NCBI RefSeq assembly: GCF_005871205.1 | Contig: NZ_SWKM01000011.1 | Span: forward strand, 1-64,000 | Source: Marinobacter alexandrii | Lineage (GTDB): Bacteria; Pseudomonadota; Gammaproteobacteria; Pseudomonadales; Oleiphilaceae | Length of the DNA stretch: 64,000 nucleotides | Reading direction: 5' to 3' | Shown: positions 15,656 through 24,143 of the stretch, in pieces | Numbering within the stretch: position 1 is the stretch's first letter | Layout of the letters: the number at the start of each line of letters is the position of its first letter | The notes under the pieces: generated by a model | What the model saw: the letters and a program-made list of their open reading frames with translations, nothing else | Database searches by the model: none | What the model was told of the DNA's origin: nothing | Made by a program: the position numbers and the translations under genes

Positions 15656-18280
15656 TTATTTGTCGGTGGTTTCCGGCTGAAAAATGCTCAATATAGCTTC
15701 TGGGCATGACGCGAGCCATGGTTGCAGATCCGCCAGGGGCATCGGGTGGCCCAGCCAGTAGCCCTGCAATTTGTCACAGCCAAGTCCCTTTAATAGTCGG
15801 GCAGTGGCTTCGTCTTCAACGCCTTCGGCAATTACGCTGTAGCCCAGACCGTGCACCATATTGATGGCAGTTTCGATAATCACCCGGGAGCTGTCACTGG
15901 CACAGACATCGGTCACCAGGGTACGGTCCAGTTTGATCTCGGTGGCCGGCAGTTCCTTCAGGTAGGACAGCGACGAGTATCCACTGCCAAAATCATCAAT
16001 AGAGATGCCAATACCTGCATCCGCCAGGCTTTTCAGCGCCAGCAGCCCTTTCTCCGGGTCTTCCATGGCGGCGGTCTCGGTCAGTTCGAGAGTCAGGCGC
16101 TGGGCGTGTATCCGGTGCTGGCCCAGGACGGATTCGATGTGCCCCTTCAGGCTGCGTGACGACAGATCCCGGGCCGAAATATTGATCGAAAGGCCCAGCC
16201 CGGGGTGATCACTCTGCAGGCCGGCCAGGTCGCGAATCCCGCGCTCAACGGCCCAGCGGGTCAGCTGGTGAATAACCCCGGTTTCTTCCGCCAGTGGAAT
16301 GAAGTCGGCCGGACTGACACTGCCCCGTTGCGGATGATGCCAGCGAATCAGGGCCTCCAGCCCAATCACCCGGCCGGTCACCAGGGAGAGTTTGGGCTGG
16401 TAGTAGAGAATGGTCTGGTCGCTCTGGATGGCCTCCCGGAGATCCGACATCAGGGTCAGCCGGCCTTCACTGTAGATATCCAGATCCGGGCTGTAGAAAC
16501 CGGTCGCCAATAGGCCCCGGGGCGCGATTTCCATGCCCACGTGAGCATTCCGGATCAATAACGCAGCGTTGTCACCGTGTTCCGGATAACGGGCGGCACC
16601 AAATTTCGGGTGCAGTTCAATAGCCAGGTTATCGAGTGGCACCGGGAGGGATAGCAGCCCAAGCGCCTGGTTCAGGCCCTCCAGGTCGGAGGCAATCTTG
16701 TCGGCGTGCACCAGAATGCCAACGCAGTCACCAGACAGCTGATAAACGCACTCGTCTCGGCCCTGATCATCGCGAACTCGATGTACTTCCGGCAGTTGAA
16801 TGGCCATGGCGGTCATTTGTTCGGCTAGGCGCTTCAGCAAACGTTCGCTGCGATTGAGTCCCAGGGTACGGTTGATCTCATCCAGCCGGGTAATCCGGGC
16901 CACGCCCACCATGTAATTGCCCTGGGGATCCTCAGCCAGTTGGTTGTTCACCATCCACTCGAACCGGTTGCGATTGGGTAGCCCAGTGACCGGATCGTGG
17001 GTCATGGCTTCGGTGAGTTCCTGGCGGGCGTCGTTCCGGGCTTTCTCCTGGCGCAGGCTGTCGGCCTGGGCGATGATCTTGTCCTCCCGTTCGCGGTACA
17101 GGCGATCCGCCAGTGCTAGGGTCAGGATAAATGCCTCCAGTCCGGAACCAATCTGCATGGCGTGTTCGGTCATGAAGTTGGTCGGGAAGAAACCCAGCGC
17201 CCGTCCGGCGGTTGCCAGCACGCCTACCGTCAGCGGGGTCCAGGCCACGGTAAAAAAGGCTCCGGCTCGAACACCAGCAGCCCAGGTAACGGGGCCAGCC
17301 ACAAACAACAGAGAAAAGAACACCAACGCCGATATTGAAGACAGCCTGATAGCAACGTTGTAGTCCAGCATCATGGCGCCGATGAAATTAATCACCTCGA
17401 AACCGATCATCACCCGTATCGCAAGATCGAGCCTGGGGCTATGAGACGGGGTGCGGAGAAAGCTGCGGCAGAACAGCAACGAAAACAGCGCCAACACGGG
17501 CATCGAAGCCAGCATCGCTTTGGCGTGCAGCCCCGGAGCCTGTGGATAAAGTAGCTGGAAGCTGTAGCCCTTGATCGAGGCGAAGAACAGTAGATAGCCG
17601 GAAATGGCGATGGCGTAATACAGGTACAGCCGTTCCCTGAGGGTCAGGAACACCGCCAAGTTGATCAGTATGATGACGGTCAGGCAGCCGTAATAGAAGA
17701 AGTGCAGTTTCTGTTCATGGGTGGCGGCGCTGAAGAATTCCGCTTCACGCCAGATCCGCAGCGGCAGGATGGTGGGTCCGGCGGTTTTGACCCGTACAAA
17801 GATGGTCTTGGTCTGTGCTGGCGCCAATTTAACTCGCAGCAGCATGTTCGGATGGTCCACCTGGCGCGGATAGAACGGCCGGCCATCGCCAGTTTTGAAC
17901 TCCTGGGTTTTGCGGCCAGGAGCTTGGTTCTGGTTTGAAACCACATGAAAAATCACGTCATCCAGTTGTGAGTACGCCAGCTCAACAATCAGGTTGACGG
18001 CCTCCGGGTCGAGGTTCCGGACCGAGAAACGTAACCAGTAGGCCGAGGGCGTATTACCAAACGTGGCGCTGCCAGAGGGCTCCAGATGCCACGCGGAATC
18101 CGGCAGATTTCGAACCTGGTTGAGGTCCGCATCGGCTTCCGGGTCTTCCCAGTATTCGAACTGGGCCAGGATCGGCGACGATTCAGTTACCGTGATCGGC
18201 TGGGTTTGTGCCTGTACCAGAGTCCAGGTGAAACAACACACCACCGTTAAACTGAGACGCAAGAAATTAGAGAAGATCAC
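15656..18280 (-). CDS. 7TMR-DISM membrane receptor with GGDEF and EAL domains
   Basis: This 874-residue protein has a signal peptide (1-25), a periplasmic 7TMR-DISMED2 beta domain (about 30-170), seven membrane helices (about 190-400), a GGDEF-type domain (about 430-600) and an EAL domain (about 615-870). The GGDEF signature is changed (LSGDCVG), so cyclase activity is unlikely. The EAL domain keeps LEALIRW, NISARDL, DDFGSGYSSL, IKLDR and AEGVED and should be an active c-di-GMP phosphodiesterase. It probably senses a carbohydrate-like ligand in the periplasm. The apparent start is GTG at 18280. Confidence 0.92.
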   Translation of the reverse strand: MIFSNFLRLSLTVVCCFTWTLVQAQTQPITVTESSPILAQFEYWEDPEADADLNQVRNLPDSAWHLEPSGSATFGNTPSAYWLRFSVRNLDPEAVNLIVELAYSQLDDVIFHVVSNQNQAPGRKTQEFKTGDGRPFYPRQVDHPNMLLRVKLAPAQTKTIFVRVKTAGPTILPLRIWREAEFFSAATHEQKLHFFYYGCLTVIILINLAVFLTLRERLYLYYAIAISGYLLFFASIKGYSFQLLYPQAPGLHAKAMLASMPVLALFSLLFCRSFLRTPSHSPRLDLAIRVMIGFEVINFIGAMMLDYNVAIRLSSISALVFFSLLFVAGPVTWAAGVRAGAFFTVAWTPLTVGVLATAGRALGFFPTNFMTEHAMQIGSGLEAFILTLALADRLYREREDKIIAQADSLRQEKARNDARQELTEAMTHDPVTGLPNRNRFEWMVNNQLAEDPQGNYMVGVARITRLDEINRTLGLNRSERLLKRLAEQMTAMAIQLPEVHRVRDDQGRDECVYQLSGDCVGILVHADKIASDLEGLNQALGLLSLPVPLDNLAIELHPKFGAARYPEHGDNAALLIRNAHVGMEIAPRGLLATGFYSPDLDIYSEGRLTLMSDLREAIQSDQTILYYQPKLSLVTGRVIGLEALIRWHHPQRGSVSPADFIPLAEETGVIHQLTRWAVERGIRDLAGLQSDHPGLGLSINISARDLSSRSLKGHIESVLGQHRIHAQRLTLELTETAAMEDPEKGLLALKSLADAGIGISIDDFGSGYSSLSYLKELPATEIKLDRTLVTDVCASDSSRVIIETAINMVHGLGYSVIAEGVEDEATARLLKGLGCDKLQGYWLGHPMPLADLQPWLASCPEAILSIFQPETTDK

Positions 18281-18407
18281 GATCGGCTGACAAACTGGTT
18301 GGGGCCCTGAAGGCCAGTGACTGAAAGAGAGAATTGATTAATTTTTAATCTTATCGTTGATCGCACTGCAGCCTGAAGTATTTTATGTAGAAAAATGTGT
18401 ACAGAGT

Positions 18408-18437
18408 AGCAACACACTGGGCAGGCAGTGTGTTGCT
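18408..18437. terminator. 12-bp perfect hairpin downstream of the glycosylase gene
   Basis: AGCAACACACTG (18408-18419) and CAGTGTGTTGCT (18426-18437) pair perfectly around a 6-base loop. It lies 20 bases after the minus-strand glycosylase stop. A run of five T on that strand comes only about 12 bases beyond the stem, so it is not a textbook intrinsic terminator. Alternatively it is a regulatory element of the downstream receptor gene. Confidence 0.45.
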
Positions 18438-18457
18438 GGTTGACGTGGCCGACGAGG

Positions 18458-19108
18458 TTAGCGGCCGGGCCCTGCATAATCACCACGGGCGGCCAGGTAA
18501 TGCACCCAGAGCAGGCGGGCAGCAACGGCGCGCCAGGGTGACCAGGGGTCGGACAATCGTTTTTGTTGATCGCGTGTGGGTGGCGCTTCCAGGCCCTTGA
18601 CCTCCTGCAGGGCCACAGCCAGCGCCAGGTCACCCTGAGGCCAGATATCCGGCCGGCGCAGCGCCATCAGGTAGTAGACATCGACACTCCAGGGCCCCAG
18701 CCCGGGCACTGCAAGCAGGGCCTTGCGCCCCTCAGGCTCGGACCACTGGTGCAGCCGATCCAGCGGCAATTCGCCCTCGGCCACACGGTGCGCCAGTTCG
18801 TAGCAATATCGGGCTTTTTGGCGGGTCAGGCCCTGGGTTTTCAGGCCATCTTCACCGGCCCTCAGCACGGACGCTGGTGTCACCCCGCGCAGCGCCTGCT
18901 CAAGGCGTTCGAACATGGTCTTCGCCGCTTTAAGCGAGACCTGCTGTTCCAGGATGATCTGCACCAGGGTGGCGAAGCCCGGCTCCCGCGGCCACAGGGG
19001 AGGAACGCCGAAGCGGGCCAGCAGCGGCGCCAGATCCGGGTCCATCGTCGCCAGGGCCTCGGCGCCGTGGCGCAGCCTGTCCTCAGTGAGCGGCGCGTCA
19101 GAGTTCAA
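18458..19108 (-). CDS. DNA-3-methyladenine glycosylase II-like (AlkA/HhH-GPD) protein
   Basis: This 216-residue protein is a helix-hairpin-helix GPD glycosylase for alkylated bases. The hairpin is LLAVPGLGPWS (131-141), with the catalytic Asp160 in WPQGDLAL. ILEQQVSLKAA (52-62) is the conserved helix of the AlkA group. It lacks the N-terminal AlkA domain, so it is the short form. The apparent start is TTG at 19108, overlapping the DUF2855 stop by 11 bases, which implies coupled translation. No Cys cluster is present, so it is not an endonuclease III type. Confidence 0.87.
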   Translation of the reverse strand: MNSDAPLTEDRLRHGAEALATMDPDLAPLLARFGVPPLWPREPGFATLVQIILEQQVSLKAAKTMFERLEQALRGVTPASVLRAGEDGLKTQGLTRQKARYCYELAHRVAEGELPLDRLHQWSEPEGRKALLAVPGLGPWSVDVYYLMALRRPDIWPQGDLALAVALQEVKGLEAPPTRDQQKRLSDPWSPWRAVAARLLWVHYLAARGDYAGPGR

Positions 19109-20192
19109 TAATCAGTCCCTCATCGGCCGGTACCCGACCCTCACACACCTCCGGATACACTTTCGCCAGGTCGTGCAGGCCCGATACCTTCCTCAGGGTC
19201 AGCCATTGCCGGCTCTGGACTGCCGTATTCCGAATAAACGCGGAGGTCTTGCGGGTGAATTCGTCGGGGCCCCAGTCTTTCATCCGCTTCTGGATGTGGC
19301 TGGGGGCAAAAAAGAACTCACTGCGGTCCCGGTTCACACCTGCGCCTGGCTGGGTTTCGCTCCAGTGAGTCAGGCCAACGTTGATGCAGTGCACCATGTT
19401 ATCGCCCAGATGTTGATGCAACTGCCCCAGGATTTCGCCGCTGCCGGACATATCAACCACCACGGTGGGTTTGGTGGCGTCGATTTCCGTCAGGGTTGGG
19501 TAGCTGAGGCACTGATCGTACAGGCCCAGCTCGCGCACCAATTCCAGGTTATGCTCGGAAGTGAGGGCCGAAACCTGCGGTGCCGAATCATCACCCTGCA
19601 GGGCGTAGGCCAGACCGATGCTGGTTTTGCTGGAGGCGCTGAGCAGCACCACCTGGCTGGTGCCGTACCAGTCGTTGTCCTGCAGCTGATCCCAGAGACA
19701 GTACGATGTGATGTAAAGCGGCCACAGCAGCATACGTTCGTCATCGGTGGCGCGATCATAGCCCGGCTCTGAACTCACACGGGTGTAACTGTTGTAGGCA
19801 ATGGGCAGCTTCGCGCGATGAGGGGCGCCGTCCAGCAGGCGTTGATTGGTCACGCCCGCCGGTGTGATGGTCAGGTAGCTGGCGGTTGGGAAGTAGCCAA
19901 ACAGCCGGTCACCGATCGGGACCTCCTCGACGTTCGAGGCGACGACCTCGGCAAAGCCCCATACCGGGATAATGCCCCACTCGTCGTCAGGGTCTTCGGA
20001 GGGCGGGAAGAACTGCCAGTATCCGAGCTGGTCGCCAGCCGCAGCGTAAGTGATGTTGTTGGCGGTGAAAGAGAACCGTTCGATCCTGACCACGATCTCG
20101 CCCTCGCCGGGGCTTGGCATGGCTTCGGTCGCAGGGCTGGTGATCAGCCGGTGCTTGGAAAAGTGGTTCCTGAAAACCTGGAACTCAGCCAT
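19098..20192 (-). CDS. DUF2855 family protein (MDR-like fold)
   Basis: The 364-residue product matches DUF2855. The N-terminal part resembles the catalytic domain of zinc-independent medium-chain dehydrogenases (EGEIVVRIERFSFTANNITYAAAGD, then WGFAEVVAS), and a Rossmann-like part follows (VVLLSASSKTSIGLAYAL, VVVDMSGSGEIL). The enzymatic reaction is unknown. A good AGGAGAG site precedes the ATG. It is the first gene of a two-gene unit with the glycosylase. Confidence 0.85.
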   Translation of the reverse strand: MAEFQVFRNHFSKHRLITSPATEAMPSPGEGEIVVRIERFSFTANNITYAAAGDQLGYWQFFPPSEDPDDEWGIIPVWGFAEVVASNVEEVPIGDRLFGYFPTASYLTITPAGVTNQRLLDGAPHRAKLPIAYNSYTRVSSEPGYDRATDDERMLLWPLYITSYCLWDQLQDNDWYGTSQVVLLSASSKTSIGLAYALQGDDSAPQVSALTSEHNLELVRELGLYDQCLSYPTLTEIDATKPTVVVDMSGSGEILGQLHQHLGDNMVHCINVGLTHWSETQPGAGVNRDRSEFFFAPSHIQKRMKDWGPDEFTRKTSAFIRNTAVQSRQWLTLRKVSGLHDLAKVYPEVCEGRVPADEGLIIEL

Positions 20193-20270
20193 TTCGACTC
20201 TCCTGTCAGCTATCTTGTCTGTGGCTTGCGCCGAATCGTAGCAATGGCGAAACGGGTTAATCCGCCGCGC

Positions 20271-20447
20271 CTACTTCCAGTCGTCGTCGGCTTTTTCCTG
20301 AGCTTCAAGCTCGGCCTTGCGCTTGCGGATCTTGGCCATTTTTTCGTCGGAGATTTTCATGCTGTGGGCCGAATCACGCAGGATCATGAGGCCACCGACA
20401 ATCAGGGCCAGGGCAACGATCAGAAAGATCCATCCAATGGTTGGCAT
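20271..20447 (-). CDS. DUF2897 family small membrane protein
   Basis: This 58-residue frame has an N-terminal transmembrane helix (GWIFLIVALALIVGGLMIL, about 5-23), the typical LRDSA link, and a charged Lys/Arg/Glu-rich cytoplasmic tail ending DDDWK. That matches the DUF2897 family. It is encoded 78 bases upstream of the DUF2855 gene on the same strand. The function is unknown. Confidence 0.8.
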   Translation of the reverse strand: MPTIGWIFLIVALALIVGGLMILRDSAHSMKISDEKMAKIRKRKAELEAQEKADDDWK

Positions 20448-20645
20448 GTTTGGTGTTCTCCTTCGGAGCTATCCTTGAGGACGATGCTTCATAGTGACTC
20501 AGGGCACCGGGGTTCGGCAATCTGTTCCGGGGACGCACTGGCGACACTCAAGCCCACCGAGCCGACAGACATGAAATGTTCTGCTGTGCGTAAGCGTCTG
20601 TCAGAAACCGAACGCAAAGAGCGGCCTTTTGGTAAACTGGTGAAC

Positions 20646-20900
20646 ATGACTCAGATTGAATGGCAAGCCCCTATAGACTCGGCTCCTGATGTGCGTGACG
20701 GCCTGACTCGTACCGAGCGGCTGATTCTTTACGTCATCCATGAAACCCAGCGTGAACTGAACGGGCGCAACGTGCCCACCGCTATGCTCTACGGCCGGGT
20801 GCTTGAGTACGTCGACATGAGTGTGGCCGAGCTGCACGTTTACCTCGACCGGCTGGGTGTAAAAGGTGATGGCTACTCCAATCCGGTGAATCCCCGATAA
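20646..20900 (+). CDS. Conserved hypothetical protein, 84 residues
   Basis: The product is a small soluble acidic protein. Its core, GLTRTERLILYVIHETQREL then GRNVPTAMLYGRVLEYVDMSVAELHVYLDRLG, looks like a compact winged-helix or helix-turn-helix fold, but I do not recognise a family. A longer reading frame continues upstream to 19818, but that part is antisense to other genes, so I start at the ATG at 20646. It is 70 bases before the enolase-superfamily gene on the same strand. Confidence 0.65.
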   Translation: MTQIEWQAPIDSAPDVRDGLTRTERLILYVIHETQRELNGRNVPTAMLYGRVLEYVDMSVAELHVYLDRLGVKGDGYSNPVNPR

Positions 20901-20970
20901 AAGCGGCAGCGTTGGCCTGATCGGACTATGCTCAGAAGATGCGGAAACGACCTGGAGCGAGAGGTCTGTC

Positions 20971-22071
20971 ATGCGTATCGAGAGCATTGCGGTGTACACC
21001 GCGAATTTGCCCTACGCCGGTAAGGCCTACGCATTTGCCGGGGGGCGGTCCCATCAGGATTTTCTGAGTACGGTGGTGGTGTTAACCACCGATACAGGAT
21101 TGATGGGGTACGGGGAGGTTTGTCCCTGTGGCCCGAACTACATGCCAGCCTTCGCCGAGGGCCTGCCTTCTTGTCTGTCGGTGCTTGCGTCCGCCCTTCT
21201 GGGTGAAGACCCATTGCACATCACCCGCATTAACGAATCCATGGAGCAGGCGCTCAACGGGCAGGCGGTCGCCAAGGCCGCTATCGATATCGCCTGTTGG
21301 GACTTGCTCGGTAAGGCAGCCGGCATGCCGGTGTATGCCCTGCTCGGCGGGCTGCTGACCCGGTCGATGCCACTGCATCGGATTGTGCCGCTGGCGGAAT
21401 CCTCGGAGATGGAGGAGACTCTGAGCCGTTATCGCGCCGAGGGGTTCCGCCATATCCAGATCAAACTCGGTCACAGCGTCGAGGAAGATATTGAGCTGAT
21501 GCAGACCCTTGGCCGGAAGAAACAGCCGGACGAGATCTGGGTTGGCGACATCAATGGTGGCTGGCGACGGGACCAGGCCCTGCGGTTTTCCCGGGCAGTG
21601 GAGGGGTTGGACCTGTATCTGGAGCAACCGTGCCGCAGTTACGAGGAATGCCTGTCGATCCGGCGCCGGGCACGGCATCCACTCAAGCTGGATGAGAGTC
21701 TCAATTCCCTGGCCGACGTACGGCGCGCCATTCGGGACGACGCCATGGATGCCATGGCGCTAAAGGTCAGCAAGTTTGGTGGCCTGACTCCGTCCCGCGT
21801 TATTCGTGACGTCTGTGTCGACGCTGGCATAGCCCTGACTATTGAGGACGCCTGGGGCAGTGGTATTGCCACCGCGGCCTACGCCCATCTGGCCGCCAGT
21901 ACGCCGTCGCGGACCTTGCTCAACACCACCGACCTGCACAACTACAATACCGTGCAGCTGGCGGAAGGGGCGCCTGAGGTCTCGTCCGGTCGGATGACCC
22001 TGAGTGACCGGCCAGGGTTGGGAGTAACTCCGGATTTCAAAGCCCTGGCACTGCACGACGTGTACGAATAA
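20971..22071 (+). CDS. Mandelate racemase/muconate lactonizing enzyme family protein, probable amino-acid-derivative racemase/epimerase
   Basis: This 366-residue member of the enolase superfamily has the capping domain (1-130) and the barrel. The metal ligands are likely Asp193 (VGDINGG), Glu219 (LEQP) and Asp241/Glu242 (LDES). Two Lys residues flank the active site, Lys165 (IQIKLG) and Lys265 (ALKVSKFGG), the pair used for 1,1-proton transfer in the racemase/epimerase branch. Proline-betaine or hydroxyproline-betaine epimerases and cis-3-hydroxyproline dehydratases share this look; I cannot choose between them. The gene is alone, without dedicated catabolic partners. Confidence 0.85.
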   Translation: MRIESIAVYTANLPYAGKAYAFAGGRSHQDFLSTVVVLTTDTGLMGYGEVCPCGPNYMPAFAEGLPSCLSVLASALLGEDPLHITRINESMEQALNGQAVAKAAIDIACWDLLGKAAGMPVYALLGGLLTRSMPLHRIVPLAESSEMEETLSRYRAEGFRHIQIKLGHSVEEDIELMQTLGRKKQPDEIWVGDINGGWRRDQALRFSRAVEGLDLYLEQPCRSYEECLSIRRRARHPLKLDESLNSLADVRRAIRDDAMDAMALKVSKFGGLTPSRVIRDVCVDAGIALTIEDAWGSGIATAAYAHLAASTPSRTLLNTTDLHNYNTVQLAEGAPEVSSGRMTLSDRPGLGVTPDFKALALHDVYE

Positions 22072-22089
22072 CGGAGTCCGGGCTATGTC

Positions 22090-22782
22090 CTACGCACTGT
22101 CCGGGCCGCGCAGGTCCTCCACAATCTTGCCCGCCAGTTCGCAGTCCGCTTCATGCCTCGGTTCTATCCAGGGTTCAGCCAGTGCCTGCTGGGCCCAGGC
22201 CTGCATGCCGGGTTGCGCCAGCATGTGCTGGATGTACTCGGCCATGGCGGGGCTGCGGTCCAGGCTATAGGTCTCAAAGCGGAACACGACGGGAGCGAAG
22301 AAGGCGTCCACCGCGGTGAAGCGGTCTCCGGCCAGGAATGGTCCGCCAAATCGGCTCAGGCCTTCCAGCCAGATCGCGGCGATGCGTTCGATATCCCGGG
22401 CCAGTTCAGGGGGCAGGGTGTTCAGGCGCACCTTGACCCCGATGTTCATGGAGCAAAGCTCCCGCAGGGCCGGGAAGCCGGAGTGCATCTCGGCACAGAC
22501 GCTTCGGGCCCAGGCCCGGGCCGCTGGGTCGGCGGGCCAGACCTCAGAATGGCACTCGGCCAGATGGTCAATAATGGCAAGGGAATCCCAGACATGCAGG
22601 CTTCCGTCCTGCAGCGCTGGTACCTTGCCACTGCCACCCTCGGCTCGGAAGGCGTTCCATGCCGCCGGGTCGCCGAACGGAATCAGCTTTTCCTCGAACG
22701 GCAGTCCCAGCTCGGTCATCAACAACCAGGCCCGCAGGGACCAGGAGGAATAGTTCTTGTTGGCGATGTAGAGGGTGGTCAT
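22090..22782 (-). CDS. Glutathione S-transferase family protein
   Basis: The 230-residue protein has the thioredoxin-like N-terminal domain (1-80), with NKNYSSWSLRAWLL around the catalytic Ser, GGSGKVPALQD (the cis-Pro motif) and VWDSLAIIDHLAE (the gamma-Glu contact, ESxAI-like). A helical C-terminal domain follows, with the N-capping FTAVDAFFAPVVFRF. It is a cytosolic GST of the Ser class (maleylacetoacetate isomerase/zeta- or theta-like). It is followed 15 bases upstream by the DUF1127 gene and may be co-transcribed with it. Confidence 0.9.
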   Translation of the reverse strand: MTTLYIANKNYSSWSLRAWLLMTELGLPFEEKLIPFGDPAAWNAFRAEGGSGKVPALQDGSLHVWDSLAIIDHLAECHSEVWPADPAARAWARSVCAEMHSGFPALRELCSMNIGVKVRLNTLPPELARDIERIAAIWLEGLSRFGGPFLAGDRFTAVDAFFAPVVFRFETYSLDRSPAMAEYIQHMLAQPGMQAWAQQALAEPWIEPRHEADCELAGKIVEDLRGPDSA

Positions 22783-22797
22783 AAGCGGTCTCCGTGG

Positions 22798-23064
22798 TCA
22801 GTGTTTCCAGAAAGGTTTGTAGGCTTCCTCGCCGAGAGTGCCTGCCGGCACACCGATGTCCTTTTCGATCAGTGCAACATCCATTTCCATCAGTTGCCGG
22901 CGCAGTGCCGCCCGTTGCCGGGCCCGCTGCCACCATTGACGCAGTATAGCGAGTAAGGTTTTCTTCATTTCGATCTGCCGGTCCTGGCACGCGCGCAACG
23001 CATCGCAGGCGGCGTCCAGTTGGCTGTCGGTAAGGCTGGTGTTGAAGCTGTTGTGAGTGTTCAT
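22798..23064 (-). CDS. DUF1127 domain small protein
   Basis: This 88-residue basic protein has the DUF1127 C-terminal pattern: RRQLMEMDVALIEKDIGVPAGTLGEEAYKPFW, ending in the family's typical PFW. DUF1127 proteins are often RNA-binding regulators of transport or metabolism in Proteobacteria (YjiS-like). It is transcribed away from the LysR gene and upstream of the GST gene. Confidence 0.85.
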   Translation of the reverse strand: MNTHNSFNTSLTDSQLDAACDALRACQDRQIEMKKTLLAILRQWWQRARQRAALRRQLMEMDVALIEKDIGVPAGTLGEEAYKPFWKH

Positions 23065-23185
23065 CTCCTGCTTCCTCTCGTTGATCGCGTTGCGTTATGC
23101 TGAACGCGTACCCTATGGAAAACACTCTATGTGGTATTGATCCTAGTGGTCTATCAGTATTCTTTTGACGGAGCGTTCGTAAAAT

Positions 23186-24097
23186 ATGAATGCCATGAAC
23201 CTGAAACTGGATCGCCTGAAGTCCTTCGTTCTAGTGGCGGAAGAGAGCAATCTCACCCGTGCAGCCCAGCGGCGTCACAGCACGCCCTCGGCCGTTAGTG
23301 AGCACTTGAAACAGCTTGAGTCAGCGCTCAGCGTCAGGTTGTTCAATCGCAACAGCCAGGGCATGGTCCTGACCCGCGAAGGCGAGCTGTTACTGGGGCC
23401 GGCGCGCAAGGCCTTGGGGGGTGTTGAGGAAATGGCAGATCTGGCCCGTCAGCTTGGCCAGCACCAGTCGGTGTCCATCACCGTTGGTATCAACGCGCCG
23501 CCGGAGCATTTGCGGGTTGATCGACTGATTCAGCTGTGTGCCCGGACCCTGCCGGCGGTGTCACTGGAGCTGCGCACCATTTCATCAAATGTCATTGTTG
23601 AGAGGGTTGCCAGCGGCGAGCTGGATTGCGGTTTCGTCTACGGCGAATGGCACAACCATCAGTTGGATTTCCAGTACCTGATGGATGTGCCGGTGTCGGT
23701 AATTGGGCCGGCAGACTCGCCGTTGCAGGCATTGCCCAGCGATCCGGCCGAGGTCATGGAGTTACCCTGGATATGGCCCACCAACTCTTGCGCGTTCTAC
23801 GGCATGTTGCAGCAGCTGATGGGGTCCGAGTGGCAGCGTTCGAGGCGCGTGGCAACCTCCGAGGATGAGTACACCGCGCTGGCCATGGTGTCGGCGGGCC
23901 TGGGTTATGGCTTGGTGGAGCACTCACTGGCCACTGAATGGGCCAGTCGCAACAAGGTGGTTGAGTTCAATGAGGCGGCACTCAGTACCACCCTGAGCTT
24001 TTGCAGCCATCGCCACCCGGAACGCAACGGCTCAATGGTGCGGGAATTGGTGGCACTGGTGGTCGACCAGTTGTTTGCCGATGAGCTGGGCAGCTAG
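23186..24097 (+). CDS. LysR-family transcriptional regulator
   Basis: The 303-residue protein has the N-terminal LysR helix-turn-helix (LDRLKSFVLVAEESNLTRAAQRRHSTPSAVSEHLKQLESAL) and a periplasmic-binding-protein-like effector domain from about residue 95. It diverges from the DUF1127-GST unit and converges on the TRAP transporter operon, with 46 bases between the stops. By position it could regulate either neighbour; no effector can be inferred. Confidence 0.92.
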   Translation: MNAMNLKLDRLKSFVLVAEESNLTRAAQRRHSTPSAVSEHLKQLESALSVRLFNRNSQGMVLTREGELLLGPARKALGGVEEMADLARQLGQHQSVSITVGINAPPEHLRVDRLIQLCARTLPAVSLELRTISSNVIVERVASGELDCGFVYGEWHNHQLDFQYLMDVPVSVIGPADSPLQALPSDPAEVMELPWIWPTNSCAFYGMLQQLMGSEWQRSRRVATSEDEYTALAMVSAGLGYGLVEHSLATEWASRNKVVEFNEAALSTTLSFCSHRHPERNGSMVRELVALVVDQLFADELGS

Positions 24098-24143
24098 CGC
24101 TGGCGATCGTCTGCCATCGCTCGCTGCCCCAAGTCATCAGCCG

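Noticed and set aside
19818..20645. Upstream extension of the 84-residue gene
   Set aside because: The frame runs antisense through the DUF2855 and DUF2897 genes; the real start is more likely at 20646.
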